From Heterocephalus glaber (taxonomy: Eukaryota > Chordata > Mammalia > Rodentia > Bathyergidae): a stretch of DNA of 64,000 nucleotides. Below, piece after piece: positions 21,690 to 32,652 of this stretch. Within the stretch, counting starts at the first letter, position 1; every line of letters starts with the position of its first letter. Both the position numbers and the translations under genes were made by a program. The notes beneath the pieces are model-generated. The model saw only the letters and a program-made list of their open reading frames with translations, was not told where the DNA came from and did no database searches. The stretch is taken from NCBI RefSeq assembly GCF_000247695.1, contig NW_004624783.1, positions 4,707,508 through 4,771,507 of the forward strand, read 5' to 3'.

Positions 21690-22640
21690 TCATGCAGTTT
21701 TAGCCACATGGTCAGTCTTGTTTCTCACTCCTTCCTGCATGCTTGTGCTTCTATCCAGGATCCCTCTCCCTCTGTCTGAAGAATGTTTTAGTATTTCTTT
21801 TAGGACAGGTCTGCTAGTACAAATATCTGTCTTGTTTGCCCCCCACCCCCGCCCCAAATGCTTTACTTCACCTTCACTTCTGAAGGATATATTCAATAGG
21901 TAGAATTCTGGGCTGTGATTGCTTTCTTTTAGCCCTCAGAAAATATTGTCCTTTGGCTTCCAATTTTTCTGCCAAGAAGTTAGCTGTTGATGTTCTTGCC
22001 CCTTGTTGTAATTCTAGCAATGTGTATCCCACCCCCACCCTGTTTGGGTACTTTTAACATTTTTCTGTTTATCTTTCATTTCTGGCTATTTTACTATGAT
22101 GAGCTTGGGCATATAGTTTTTTATGTTTTCTTCGTAAAGCTCATGGTGCTTCTTGAACCCAGGGCTTGATATTTTTCATTACTTTTGCAAAATTTTTGGT
22201 CATTTCTTCCGATGGTGTTTTACCCCATTATCTCTCTCCCCTCTTCTGGAACTCTCATTGCATAAGTGTTAGAACTTTTTGCCACTTTCCTTTCTATAGT
22301 TTTTTATACGCTTTTCTAAATTTTACATTTTTTGCTATAATTTGAATATTTTCTTTAAGCATATCAAATCTGCTATTGAACTCGTGTTGTATTTTTCACT
22401 TTTATAATTTTCCTCTTTTTGTTCACATATAGTTTCCAATTCTCTGTTAAAATTCTCTCCTTGGGCCAGGGATTTAGCTCAGTGTTTCCACCGCCTGCCT
22501 CGCAAGTGCAAGGTCCCAAGTTTGATCCCCGGTACCAAAAAAAAAAATCTCTCCTTTATTGTATAATTTCTCGAATGTTAATTATGTAGTTTAAAGTCCC
22601 TTTCAAATCATTCTAAGATCTTTATCTATTATGGGTTTAT
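21690..22640 (-). mobile_element. Old L1 5'-region-like sequence (antisense)
   Basis: 'agtatttcttttaggacagg' (21790), 'ccttcacttctgaaggatat' (21870), 'ggtagaattctgggctgtga' (21899) and 'ttcttctggaactctcatt'-like text (22237) recall the antisense of an old L1 5' region. An ID sits inside at 22463. Family assignment is from memory of that pattern only. Confidence 0.5.
22454..22556 (+). mobile_element. ID SINE with target duplication
   Basis: 'tctctcctt' at 22454-22462 and 22548-22556 flanks an ID running from 'gggccagggatttagctcag' to 'gtttgatccccggtacc' plus an 11-base A-tail. First-subfamily core 'cctgcctcgcaagtgcaagg'. Confidence 0.93.
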
Positions 22641-23449
22641 CTCTGCAATGATTTTGGTTCCATAGTCTTATCTCTGGAGATGACTCACATACCTGAAACC
22701 TTATAACAGTACAATTATTTTCCAAATTAGGTCCTTAACTCCACCTATTTCCCTGAATTTAATTATCTTAATCCTTTTCCATACCAAGTCACATTTTTAT
22801 AGAATTCTAACAAGTTCATGTCATGATTCTTTAAGTGTAGAATTATGGTTCTATACTGATTTCTTCAAAACATCCAAAACAGCATTTGAGAACTCTGTGA
22901 ATCAGCCTCCATTTTTTCTCTCACACACGCTTCCTCTTGTACCTCTGACAATCCAGCCAAGACAAACTAGTCATCACTGCTTGTTCCCCTGCATTTAATC
23001 AATTCTTTCCTCATTTTTCTACCCTTGTGCACATTTCTAGCAGACAGAATGTTGTTTCTCTTGTATCTGCCTATTGAAATCCTAGCCTCTAAACCCTAGA
23101 ATAAATGACACACACCCTCAAATTAAACCCTGAATCCTCTGACTTTGTGCTAAGCCTATTCTTTCCTGACTTACAGAGCCTTAGATGCTATTTATGCCCA
23201 GGTCTGATTTCCACCAGCAGGCTGGCCACGGGCAGCCCTGTTTCTGTCTTTGAAGGGACCCTTCATTCTTTCCACTCAGAAACCCCCTCCCCTCACTCAG
23301 ACTAGATGCTTCTAGAAGAACTCCCACTCCCACTCCAGGACTAGGGCTTGGTTCAGGGCTGGACCAACAGAACCTCTGAGCCTCAACCAGGAAATTGTGC
23401 TAGAATTGCGAGTTGAGGGTGATAAGCAGGAAGGATGTGCTATTATGTC
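22641..23449. other. Unannotated noncoding stretch
   Basis: Nothing recognised as a gene or RNA. Possibly old repeat DNA. Confidence 0.4.
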
Positions 23450-24010
23450 TTGTCTCTATCTAAACACAGCAAAGGCTCCCACTGTCTCAGAGAAGATGCC
23501 TAGAGTTCTCTGTAAAGAGCTTGCCCACCCCACCAGCTGCTTCCTTGAATTTTGCTAATATTCTTCTCCTTACCTACTCACTTCAGCCACACTGGCCACT
23601 TCGATAATCTCACCTTAATGTCTCTGCTCTATGTTCTGGGGCCACTCTTTCCTCAGACCGCCATTGAACTAACTCTAAATAGAGAGTGGAAGGGAGATCT
23701 ATGAAAATCTCACTTGCCTAGCAAGGCTCACCCTAAACACCCTTTTTGATGTCAGCAGCCCACAGTACTCTGACGTATTCCCAGTGCCCTGCAGTCTACT
23801 CCTTTTCCAAATCATTTGTCTCTCTAAGGTATTCTATATTTTGCTCATCTAAGCTAGCCAAAGCCAGGGATCTGTGTCCCCTTTGTTCACTGATATCTCT
23901 CAGGCCCAAGAAGAGCGTGGCTCTGGGCAGGATTGCAGATATTGCCACTACATCACCTGGGAATCATCCATTTCCTATAAGCAGGGTCCTTGCATCCTAT
24001 CCTTTAGGTA
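23450..24010. mobile_element. Old mammalian-wide interspersed repeat (copy 2)
   Basis: 'cagccacactggccacttcg' (23585) and 'ttgttcactgatatctctca' (23883), in a C/T-rich setting, resemble the sequence at 2325 and 61960. The open frame at 23746-24063 is within this repeat and ends in the GATA array, so it is not called. Confidence 0.35.
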
Positions 24011-24051
24011 ATCAAAACATATTGAGGCTATCAATCCCTAGCACCACAAAG

Positions 24052-24105
24052 ATATACAGATAGATAGATGATTGATAGATAATTAGATGGATAGATGATA
24101 GATAC

Positions 24106-24153
<48 letters not shown>
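24052..24153 (+). repeat. (GATA)n microsatellite
   Basis: Degenerate then perfect 'gata' units over about 100 bp, with a clean core at 24105-24153. It is a likely length polymorphism. Confidence 0.95.
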
Positions 24154-24519
24154 GTGTTTAACTAGGGTGAGTGTTCTGTGAAGTTCCAACTTTGGGGGCT
24201 GCTGTGGGCCTGGCTCACATTTGCTTTCTTGGGCAGGGGCACCCCATGCCCTGCAGTTTCCTTGCCTCCTTCTCCCTGGAAAAGAAATCCTATTAACCAG
24301 TCAAAGAAATCAAGTTAGGGAAACATGAAAATTTCGAATGGACTCTGGGAAATTGAGATTGAGCGGAACAGAGACTTTGGGTAAAATAAATCTGTGGAAA
24401 TACAATAAAGTAAATCTGGAGCCAGAGTAAATCAGAAGCTCAGTGTGGCTCAAATGGCTTCCTGATGTCAAAATGTAAATGCTAACCCAAAATGTCATGC
24501 TTTTGCACTCTGTGGTCCA

Positions 24520-24675
24520 TTTAATGTCTATTATTTCATATTATCTTCAAAACAACTCTAAGAAACAAATCATCCCTATCCTAGGAGATGAGGAACTGAT
24601 ACTCGGGGGAAAATAAACAAACAAAGCTATAAAAGTATGTGGTGAGGCCAGAACCCAGAAATCATGAGTTAGAGA
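24520..24675 (-). mobile_element. MIR SINE (antisense)
   Basis: 'tcttcaaaacaactctaag' followed by 'aggagatgaggaactgatac' and 'gtggtgaggccagaaccc' is the antisense core of MIR, an ancient tRNA-derived SINE. Confidence 0.6.
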
Positions 24676-24689
24676 ATAGTTCTTCCTCC

Positions 24690-25085
24690 TAGGAGTTTGA
24701 AGTTCAGGAGCATCCAGAAGTCCCTTTACATCCAGGAGACCTTGGGCAAATTACAGTAGCACCTAGGTTCAGGGACTTAATTCACCCCATGATTCTGGAA
24801 AAGATGACCACGTTGGTGTTCATATGGGAAAGATGGCCACAATCATGTTTGTCATCCAATGCAGAGTTTGCGATCAAAAACAAAATTTTGCTAAACACTT
24901 GTTTGTGAACCAAACAGTTCCCAAACAAAAGCATTCATGAACCAAGGTGCCACTGTACTTCAATTCTCCAAGCTTCACTTTTCTCACCTGTAAAATGGGG
25001 TAAAAATGTCCTCTTTCTGGGCTCATTATTATAAATCACAAATCAGGATACATAAGAAAATCCCTGAAAACAGAGCCTGACATGG
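24690..25085 (+). mobile_element. MIR SINE split by a Tigger-like MITE
   Basis: 'aggagaccttgggcaaatta' ends at 24753. The expected MIR continuation 'cttcaattctccaagcttca', 'cacctgtaaaatggggt' resumes at 24958. The 202 bp between them are a DNA-transposon insertion. MIR ends near 'cagagcctgacatgg'. Confidence 0.72.
24754..24955. mobile_element. Tigger-like MITE (Tc1/mariner class) with TA target duplication
   Basis: The 202-bp insert begins 'cagtagcacctaggttc' and ends with the inverted 'gaaccaaggtgccactg'; 15 of 17 bases pair between the ends. TA lies directly outside each end (24752-24753 and 24956-24957). Terminal inverted repeats, TA duplication and lack of coding capacity mark a nonautonomous pogo/Tigger-type element. 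Age is old, judging by end divergence. Confidence 0.8.
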
Positions 25086-25089
25086 AAAA

Positions 25090-26290
25090 AAAGAAAAGTA
25101 TGAAAACATTCATTTTTTAATCATTATTGTGTTGGAAGGTTTTTAAAAAAATATATAGAAATCATGAAGCAATCATTTCATTAGAGTCCCCAAACTCCAA
25201 ATGTGTGCAATTTAAGGTTTCACTTGAGAAGAAAGAACTGGAAAAGATTTAGAGGATAGAAATTGCAAAGATGATTAGGGCTGAAAGAACTGGATGCTTG
25301 AGGAGAGGGGTTTTTTTAATAAAAAAAAAAAAATGGACTTTCTTTGAATTTGAGGAGAAAAGAGCCAAAAGAGATTTAGGAACCATCTTCTCAAAAGACA
25401 GAAAAGGGCACAGCTGTGTCCACCTGCCAGGGCAGGTAGCAGATGCCACACTGACCTCAAAGGGGAGGGAGGGTGGATTAGGAATCCATGGCTTCTGTGT
25501 AGCTGTTAGGAATCTTAGAACCACTGAGTGAGCAGTGGAACCATCTATCTAGAAATTTCCTTAGAGCTCCTAAAGTCCCAGATACAGATTCATGGATGTG
25601 GACCAACTGGGTCTGTGAATAGAAAACTTAGCCATCCATTTAGTGGGATTGGACGTGCCCTCAGTCCAGGTTTCCTACATCAGCTTCTCCACGGGCCTTG
25701 CTTGGACACCCTCCATTCCTATTTTACTTATTACCTGAGCTGAACTATTCATGGTTCCTACGGACAATAAATGCTACCTGGAAAGTGTTATCCGTGAGTC
25801 ATTTCCAGTGCTTAACGCTGCAACTCATTGTGCCAGCTCCTGTCCATCAGCACAACTTGGGAAAGGAACACAAACAAGAATGTTTGAAACTTAGAGCAGA
25901 GAAAGGCAGAGATGCTACCCAGTCTGACTGCTGGGAACAGACGGGTGACCCTGGAGGGAAGTCACCTGGGAGCAGAAGATCAAGGTCCTGCCTCACCAAT
26001 CCTCTGCTCCTTCTGCCTGTGGCTCCTCAAGCAGGACCTGGTGTGTCCTGTTTGCAGTTTTATTCTCAGGGCCTCTTGCCAGGCACACAGACATGGCATG
26101 GCCGGGCACCTCAGCAGGCACACCCCTTGCAGCCCCTACAGCTGGAGCTGTGAATTCACAGTCCCTGAGGACTTGCTCCAGAGCTGCCTTTTCTAAACCG
26201 AACTCCACCCTGTGTCCCTAGCCTTCGGCTGACAGGTCTTCTCCCCAGCTCTCCCCGCAGCACCACCCCTACACCCTGTATGTCCAGTTT
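25090..26290. other. Unannotated noncoding stretch, GC rising
   Basis: No gene is supported. A 151-residue open frame at 25698-26153 has a competing open frame on the other strand and no recognisable domain or splice structure. From about 25.4 kb base composition turns GC-rich. Confidence 0.4.
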
Positions 26291-26296
26291 TCCTCC

Positions 26297-26645
26297 TTGG
26301 TTCCTGTCTCCTGCCCTCTCCCACACCAGGCCTGCCCCATCCCTCTTCCCTCTCATCCCAATCTGACATGCCACCTGTCCAGGTCTGTCTCTTCTTCCCC
26401 TACACCTGCCTTGCTCTGGGTTTCCCTGCTGTTCCTGTGTCTTCTGGCTCCCTCCTGCTCTCTTGCATTGTCTAGCCCCAAATCTAGAGCCATAGCTGGC
26501 TTTCCTCAGGAGGGGAGAAACCAGACTACTCTATTCATGCAGCCTGAAATGTGCTGTCAACCAGACAGAGAGAGAGAGAGAGAGAGAGAGGACACCTGGG
26601 GCACAGTAGGTGCTCAGTAAATAAGTGAAAGCAGGTTCAACCAAT
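26297..26645 (+). mobile_element. L2-like LINE 3' end with (GA)n
   Basis: C/T-rich text ends with 'ggggcacagtaggtgctcag' and 'taaataagtgaaagc', the hallmark of an L2 3' end. A (GA)n run at 26566-26591 interrupts it. The Ser/Pro/Leu-rich open frame here is not a gene. Confidence 0.5.
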
Positions 26646-27849
26646 GAGTAGATCATAAATGCAGCTGAATAAATAATTTAGTAACAGTCATACTAGAAAG
26701 CTTAGGAGAGGAGAGCACAAGACTTCCTGAGTGCCTCACCCTGGAATATTCTGTGCAGAGAGTATTTCTCAGGTCTGAGAAAATACTATGTTCAATTCCT
26801 GCCTTCTGTGGAGAGGGATCCTGTGAGAAAGACCCTGCCATGATCCCTGGGAAGCCAGAGTGACTTGAAGGCTCAGAACTGGTCTGGCTATTGTTTCAGA
26901 AGGAGGCGAGAACAGGGCCAAGGGGCCGCCCCCTACCTGGAGGCCTCTGTCCCCTCAAAATTCTTCAAGGCAAAAGCCAATAAAGACTCCCAAGATGCAG
27001 ATTATGTTGTCTGTCCTCAGGGGACTGGAAGTCCCTAAAAACTTGCACCCAGTCCTGTGTCGCCAGGCAGCCTCATCTTACAACATCATCCCCAACATCC
27101 CCACCAGCTGGGGCAGGAGGCATAACTGCCAGGTGTGGAACTTGGTGTTGCTCTCAGCCTCAAATTCAGTGGCCCCTGTGCTCATGTTCTGAGCTACCTA
27201 GGAACCCTGAAGTGGCCCACTGCAGAATGCAGGCAGCTGGGCATCCAGGCCCTGGGCCAGCAAGCCCAGACGCTTGTCGGGATTGGCGTTTGGGTAGAGA
27301 GAGGTGCTAATGAGACACTAACAGGGGAAGGGAAGACGGTCCTGCTGGATGGGAGTCAGGAAGGGCCCAATCACAGCTAGGGAGACTGCCTCAAGGCCGG
27401 CTTCAGGGCACCATTGCTGTTGGCACCACCAGGGCTCAGCAGGGTGCCCTGGAGGGCCCAGCCCCATGGGAAACACTTAGCCAGCCCCATCTCGATCCTC
27501 AAGCCCCTCTGAGCCTCATCCATGGTCCCTCTCTTGGGCAGAGGCTCAGTAAGATCCAAGCAGCCTCCAAGGGCAGCACTGGGGCCTCAGCATTATTCAG
27601 CATCATCCAGGACAGCTGCCCCTCCAACCCCTGCTCCTCACAGGAGATCAGCACATGTGGCCAGGTCTGGCTCAGGGTGGCCTGCCACATCATGTCCTCA
27701 GCTAAGCCAGTGCATGCTGCACAGGTCATTAAGACATCCTCAACCTGCCTGCCACACGCCCTGCATGTCGGATCGCTGAGGTAGCCTTCCTGGCAGAGGC
27801 CAGGCTGTGGCCAGGAAACACAGGGGAGGAATCAAGGCATGAAGTGCTA
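26646..27849. other. GC-rich noncoding stretch
   Basis: No gene recognised. A 'ccaataaagac' poly(A)-signal-like site lies at about 26978. Overlapping open frames occur on both strands over 27377-27779. The minus-strand translations look somewhat protein-like but shift frame repeatedly and match nothing I know; a decayed processed pseudogene cannot be excluded. Confidence 0.35.
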
Positions 27850-27863
27850 CTGCCCTCTACTGG
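27850..27863 (-). promoter_or_regulatory. CTCF-like core motif
   Basis: The minus strand reads 'ccagtagagggcag', which fits the CTCF core pattern CCASYAGRKGGCR. The site lies in GC-rich unique DNA. Binding is inferred only. Confidence 0.45.
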
Positions 27864-28104
27864 CATCTTTCAGAATATCCAGGCTGAGGTCGAAGTCAGA
27901 GGAGGCCAGAAGGGCGTCATCCCCACCTCCACTCACCTTTCAACAACACAAAGAAGCACTGGCAGGTCCCATTGCAGCCATGGACCTGGTGAGAGAAAGG
28001 AATGATCAATGGCAGGCAGTCACATTTCTCCATCACTTCATGCTTCAAAAAAAATTTCATGCACTGCTCTCATCTCCAGTGCCTGTAGCTCTGAGTAAGA
28101 GCTA

Positions 28105-28230
28105 GTGCCAAATCTCCATGTCATAGAAGGGGAAACGGAGACCTGGAGAGGTATGTGGTCACCTCAGTCAAAGCCTGGTCCCCAGACTCTCCTGCCCACC
28201 AAGGGCAAGACAGATCTTCAGACGTTTCCA
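28105..28230 (-). mobile_element. Probable MIR SINE (antisense)
   Basis: 'catagaaggggaaacggaga' and 'cctggagaggtatgtggtca' resemble the antisense MIR core. Ends are unclear. Confidence 0.45.
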
Positions 28231-28703
28231 GGGGTGAGTTCGATTGGTGCCCATTGCAGAGTCACACACTGGCTGGGTCCTCGGAGAATGTGGCTTTGCC
28301 ATCTACAAGTGGCTTCTCTCACCAGTCAGCTGTCCCCTCAGAAGAGCACTCCAAAGGAGGAGACAGATAACCCTCTTTGCTGAACGAAGAGCAGAGTGGA
28401 GAAGTGAGGTGGCCCAGATGAGAAGTCAGAACCAAGGTCCTCACTGCTACCACCAGGGCCGTGTTCTTACGGTCACCTTCTGCCAAGGTGACCCCACCCC
28501 ACAACTTCGGCCATACATGCTCTGTGTAGCTCAAGAGCTGGGAAACGTCTATCTAGAGTCTTTTGTTCAGAAAGAAAGAAGACTCAAGCCTAACTTTGCC
28601 TCCCCAATCTTTCCTGATCACCACCACCACCACCACCTCTAGGCCAGGGGATCCCTAGCAGCTCTGTGGCCTCCGCCCTCTGAGCCTCATGTGTGGGTCT
28701 CTC
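28231..28703. other. GC-rich noncoding stretch
   Basis: Nothing recognised apart from a short (CAC)n run at 28619-28637, which creates a poly-His tail in one frame. That 132-residue frame is not supported as a gene. Confidence 0.4.
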
Positions 28704-28717
28704 CCGCCCTCTGGTGG
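28704..28717 (-). promoter_or_regulatory. CTCF-like core motif
   Basis: Minus strand 'ccaccagagggcgg' fits CCASYAGRKGGCR. It has the same orientation as the motif about 850 bp upstream. Confidence 0.5.
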
Positions 28718-29530
28718 ACAGATCTCAGCAGTGCAACCACATCCTGCTCAACCCCAGTGCGGAAATCACCTGTCCCCAGCTCCACATTGTCAACTTCTGT
28801 TCTTCTTCCCACAGGATGGTGTACCCAAGCCTGATATCATTAGGGCCAAATTATTAGTAGGGGGAAGGGCTTCCTTTCTGCTCCATCACGCTCAGCCCCC
28901 TCCTGTCCTACAGGACAGAATCACTTCTGACCACAGCATTCCACAGGCTGCTGGCATCATGTCCGGCTCCCTCCCTTGGCTGGCATCCTGCCCCAGATGC
29001 TCCTGAGCCTTCTCTGCACTGTTACTGCTTCTTCAGTGCCCCCTTGCCCAGATCTCACCTCTGCTGTCTGCCTCCCCAGCTGGTCGCACCCACTGAAAGC
29101 TCTGACCTCAACAAGAGCTGACCTGGCCCCAGATGCCCAGCTGTGGCCTCCAGCCGCAGGGCTCTGGGTTCCTGCTTCTGAGCCTCTGCTTCTCTGAGTC
29201 TCTTTGATTTGCTTCCTGGGCCTGGCTCAACCGAACTCAATGTAAGTGCATCCACCAAACACCATGCTTTAGCAGGTGTCGTGCCAGGAGCAGGAGCATA
29301 AGAGATGGAGAAGCCACAAATCAGTTCTCTGGGGAAGGAGGACTTGAGGAAAAGGCCCCAGAGCAGAGACTGCAGGGTGCTGAAACAGGACCCTAGGAGG
29401 GCAGTGGGCTGGGAGCCCCAGAGGAAGATTCAGTGGGGAGAGGGACCAGACTTAGGGGTGGCTGGGTAAGCCACCTCTTCCAAAAGGAGCAGTAGAGGGG
29501 CTGGCTCTGTGCCCTGTGGCTGCCATTGCT
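28718..29530. other. GC-rich noncoding stretch
   Basis: No gene or repeat recognised. Short open frames on both strands have no supporting signals. Confidence 0.4.
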
Positions 29531-29534
29531 GAGC

Positions 29535-29680
29535 AGCGCCCTTACCTACATTATTTCTCACCCTCACCCTAACCTGGAAGTTAAACTGTGATCCCATCTT
29601 GGGCACATGACAGTGCTTCTAGCAATTAAGTAGCAGGCCCTGGGTCCCCCAGCCAGTGAATGATCCTCACACGATATTCT
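29535..29680 (-). mobile_element. Probable MIR SINE (antisense)
   Basis: 'ctcaccctaacctggaagtt', then 'cagtgcttctagcaattaag' and 'taagtagcaggccctgggtc', follow antisense MIR order loosely. Confidence 0.45.
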
Positions 29681-29973
29681 GTGGCTTCTCTAGCAGAAGG
29701 CAGAGATGGACACGCAAGCAAGAGGAGGCTGGAGGTGGTGACACCCTCCAGAAAGGGAGGTTTCCAGATAAGCTGAGACACAGCAGAGTGGGTGTAGCTT
29801 TGCAGAAGACGCCTTGTGACCACTCTCAGAGCAATGCTGAAGCAGACGTGGATTGCGGGACCAGGGGCTGCCCAGATATCCCACGATAACCTTCTCTCTA
29901 TGGTTATAGAATCTTTGTTTTTTGATCTTAGTTCTTGGTCACTCTATGTTTTAAGAAATCTTCATTTCTCAGC

Positions 29974-30340
29974 TGCTATAGTTTGAGTGTGCCCCCTTCA
30001 AAATTCAGGTGTTGAAATTTAAGGGCCGATCCAACAGTATAAGAAGTAGAGCCTTTACAGGTGAATAGGCGGGGAGGGCTACTTTGAGAGCCGGATTAAG
30101 TCCCTTAGTAAAAGGGGGGCAGCTGCTGCCCTGCTGCCCTTGACTCTGTGAGGACTGTATCCCCCACCCAGAGGCATCAAGCTGCCCTCTTGGAAACAGA
30201 GAGCCTCATCAGACAGGCAAGCCTGCCAAAGCCCTGATCGTGTGCTCCTCAGCCTCCAGAACTGGGGACATAAATTTCTCTAACTTATAAGTTACCCAGT
30301 CTCGGACATTTTGTTACAGCAGCACAAACTGTCTAAGACA
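29974..30340 (+). mobile_element. MLT1-type (ERVL-MaLR) solo LTR
   Basis: The element begins 'tgctatagtttgagtgtgcc' and ends 'agcacaaactgtctaagaca', with TG and CA termini. Internal landmarks are 'agcctccagaactggggaca', 'aagttacccagtctcgg' and 'ttttgttacagcagcac'. These are textbook MLT1/MaLR LTR phrases. No internal region is attached, so it is a solo LTR. Confidence 0.85.
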
Positions 30341-31047
30341 CCAGCCTTCCTCACTGATCAATGTGACCACATGGTGAAGGGCACAGGAGTCGAGTGTACA
30401 GAATGAACAGCTTCCAGGTGACCTTTGTGAAGGAAAGAGAATCACTTCCTTCCCTTGCTTGGCCGCCTCTTCCTGCTGGCTGGATTACAGGAGACATGGT
30501 GAGACGGCTGGTGTCACACAGATAAGAGGAACACAAAGTGACACCAGGGACCTATCATGCCATCCCAGCACTCCGGATGGCTGCTCATTAGGTATAGAAG
30601 AGAAATAAACTTCTCCTATTGAAGCAGGTCTTTGTAGACTCTGCTGTAGCAGCTGCTCCTGACTCTTGCTACCGTAGCTGTTGCAGGGTCTCAGCCTGAG
30701 GATGAAGTCTGAAGCCACAAGGTGAGGGTGTTCCTGAGACCCTGGAGATGACTCCAGTAGGACCTGGTATCTGACCAAATGTGAGATGAGGAAAGAGAAC
30801 CAGTGTGGCCTTAAGTGGCCAGCAGAATAAGGCATGCAAGACAAACTGTCTTGGGCACTTGGTCATTTCACTTCTAGATCCAACTTCCTCCTGGCGTATC
30901 TGTCTTCATGACCTTTCTTTTTTACCAAAAACAGCTTCACCAAGACCACTCCTACCTCTGTCCCTCACATGTGCTTGTATCTGCCGAAACCATACCTCCA
31001 GTCCCCCTCTACCTTTGCCTGGTTAACTCATAGCTTTTGCTTTCCTT
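30341..31047. other. Unannotated noncoding stretch
   Basis: No gene recognised. A 119-residue minus-strand open frame at 30485-30844 has no domain and no matching splice context. Confidence 0.4.
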
Positions 31048-31242
31048 CAGTGCCTGGATTAAACCCAAGGCCTTGTGCATGTTAGGCAAGCCCTCTACTA
31101 CCACTCCCTCTCAGTCTCCCTTCTTATTTTGTTTTGAGGTAGGGTCTCACTGTATAGCCCAGGCTGGCCTTGAAATTGTAATCCTCCTGCCTCAGCTTCC
31201 TGAATAGCTGGGTTTACAGATGTGTGCCGACACACTCAACCC
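31048..31242 (-). mobile_element. B1-dID composite SINE (antisense)
   Basis: Antisense ID half 'cagtgcctggattaaaccca' to 'gcatgttaggcaagccctct', a TTTT-rich linker, then antisense B1 half 'gaggtagggtctcactgtat' to 'tagctgggtttacagatgtg'. Confidence 0.82.
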
Positions 31243-31284
31243 TCAGAGCAACTTGTAAAAATTTGGTGCAAACATAGCTTCCCC

Positions 31285-31400
31285 TGGGGATCTTCCCTGA
31301 CTCCCCTGAGCTGGGTTAGGTCCCTATTCCCTATACCTCCACAATATCAAGGGCTCCCTTTTGTTATAGTGCCTGGCACATGATAGGTGCCAAAGAAATG
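31285..31400 (+). mobile_element. L2-like LINE 3' end
   Basis: 'gatcttccctgactcccctg' followed by 'ttatagtgcctggcacatga' and 'taggtgccaaagaaatga' is the sense 3' end of an L2 element. Confidence 0.65.
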
Positions 31401-32155
31401 AAATGTGCAGAGTTCTCCTTTATCCCTGTCCCCCAAAACCACCTTCTGGCTCCCACGCCATTGCCCCTCACCAGGTTCCCCCCATCTGAGCCACAGTGCT
31501 AAAATGAAACAAAAGCCAAAAAGCCAGCGAGGAAAAAAGAGACTTCCAGCACTAATGTTGGGCAGCCTCTTGCAGCTGCCCTTGCCACGCTCTGACTCAG
31601 AGTGGCCATTACCAAGGGGTGAAAGGTCTCTGCGATCTTACTCCCCATTTGGACAGAAAAACATGAAGCAAGTGCTCTCAAGGATGTTTAACTTGAAATG
31701 TTCCATACCTTAAAATTTAGGACTCCATTTCAAAAATGATTCTGCCTTAGATGAAAGAAGACAAACGCCACTATTTTATCAAGAGAAAGTTATGAAACAT
31801 CACACATCTCAAATTTCCATACATCTTTTCTTCCTAATGCCGCAAAATGATACCTTTATCGCTGTTCAATCAAAGGCCCACTCAGCTGGCGCAGGGAGAT
31901 GGGGCTGCTGCAATAATCATCAGTGTTTCTGGCAACCCTTTGCACCAATCCATTGCACAGCATTGCCATTATCAACACAAGAAAGGCTTCCTCAATTACA
32001 CTCCCCATCATCATCAGCCACAACAGATATTTATTGACTGCCTGTTATGTGCAGGACACTTTGCCAGGTATAGGAAAAGAAAGCCAGAAGAGAAATTTCC
32101 CAAAGATTTTGAAAGGGGGGAAGATCTGTACCTTAGAACTAACACATCTGCCTCT
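31401..32155. other. Unannotated noncoding stretch
   Basis: No gene or RNA recognised. The phrase 'tattgactgcctgttatgtg' at 32030 is a weak hint of another L2/MIR fragment. Confidence 0.35.
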
Positions 32156-32274
32156 AAAATGAGTCCCCTAGCCAGGGATTTAGCTCAGTGGTTTTGCTGC
32201 CTGCTGCACAAGCCCAAGGGCCCAAGTTCCATCCCCGGTGCCAAAAAGAATCAGAGAATAAAATGAGTCCCCTA
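32156..32274 (+). mobile_element. ID SINE with perfect 15-bp target duplication
   Basis: 'aaaatgagtccccta' at 32156-32170 and 32260-32274 flanks an ID of the 'cctgctgcgcaagcg' subfamily ('ccagggatttagctcagtgg' to 'agttccatccccggtgcc'). A third related 'aaaagtcccct' follows the adjacent B1, so the site was used twice. Confidence 0.93.
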
Positions 32275-32434
32275 GCTGGATGTGGTGGCGCATGCTTGTA
32301 ATCCCAGCACTTGGGAGGCTGAAGCAGGAGGATCGCCTGCCATGAGTTCAAGGCCAGCCTAGACTACATAGTGAGTTCAAGGTCAGCCTGGATTACACAG
32401 CAAGACCCTGTCTCAAAAACAAATAAATAAAACA
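32275..32434 (+). mobile_element. B1 SINE with internal duplication, abutting the ID
   Basis: 'gctggatgtggtggcgcatg' to 'gcaagaccctgtctcaaaaa'. The middle holds two successive 'gagttcaaggccagcctag'-like blocks joined by 'ctacatagt', the internal duplication typical of B1 copies in this genome. It follows the ID's right target duplication with no spacer. It ends at 'aaaagtcccct' (32435-32445), which resembles the same target. Confidence 0.9.
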
Positions 32435-32652
32435 AAAAGTCCCCTGCAGGAAGAAGGCAAGTGCAGAGGCTGTGAGAATGTAAGATGGTTTGGACCAATG
32501 TGCATTATCAGACTGCTCTGTGCACAATTTTTGCCAAATGTGGGAAAACTATTCCATTGTCATCGTTCAAATGCAGGGTAACTGAGTGGATGTGGGAAGG
32601 CAAAACCTTCTGCACAGCATCTTTGTCTCTTCTGATTTTCACTCATCCTTGC

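Noticed and set aside
24052..24153. CRISPR-like array
   Set aside because: It is a simple GATA microsatellite in a mammalian genome, without spacers.
26970..26990. Poly(A) signal of a gene ending here
   Set aside because: A lone AATAAA-type hexamer without an upstream exon or open frame is expected by chance.
27377..27779. Minus-strand protein-like frames as a processed pseudogene
   Set aside because: Frames shift repeatedly and match no protein I can name; kept only as a remark in the noncoding stretch.
28244..28642. Open frame ending in a His tract
   Set aside because: The His tract is a (CAC)n simple repeat and the rest has no domain or conservation evidence.
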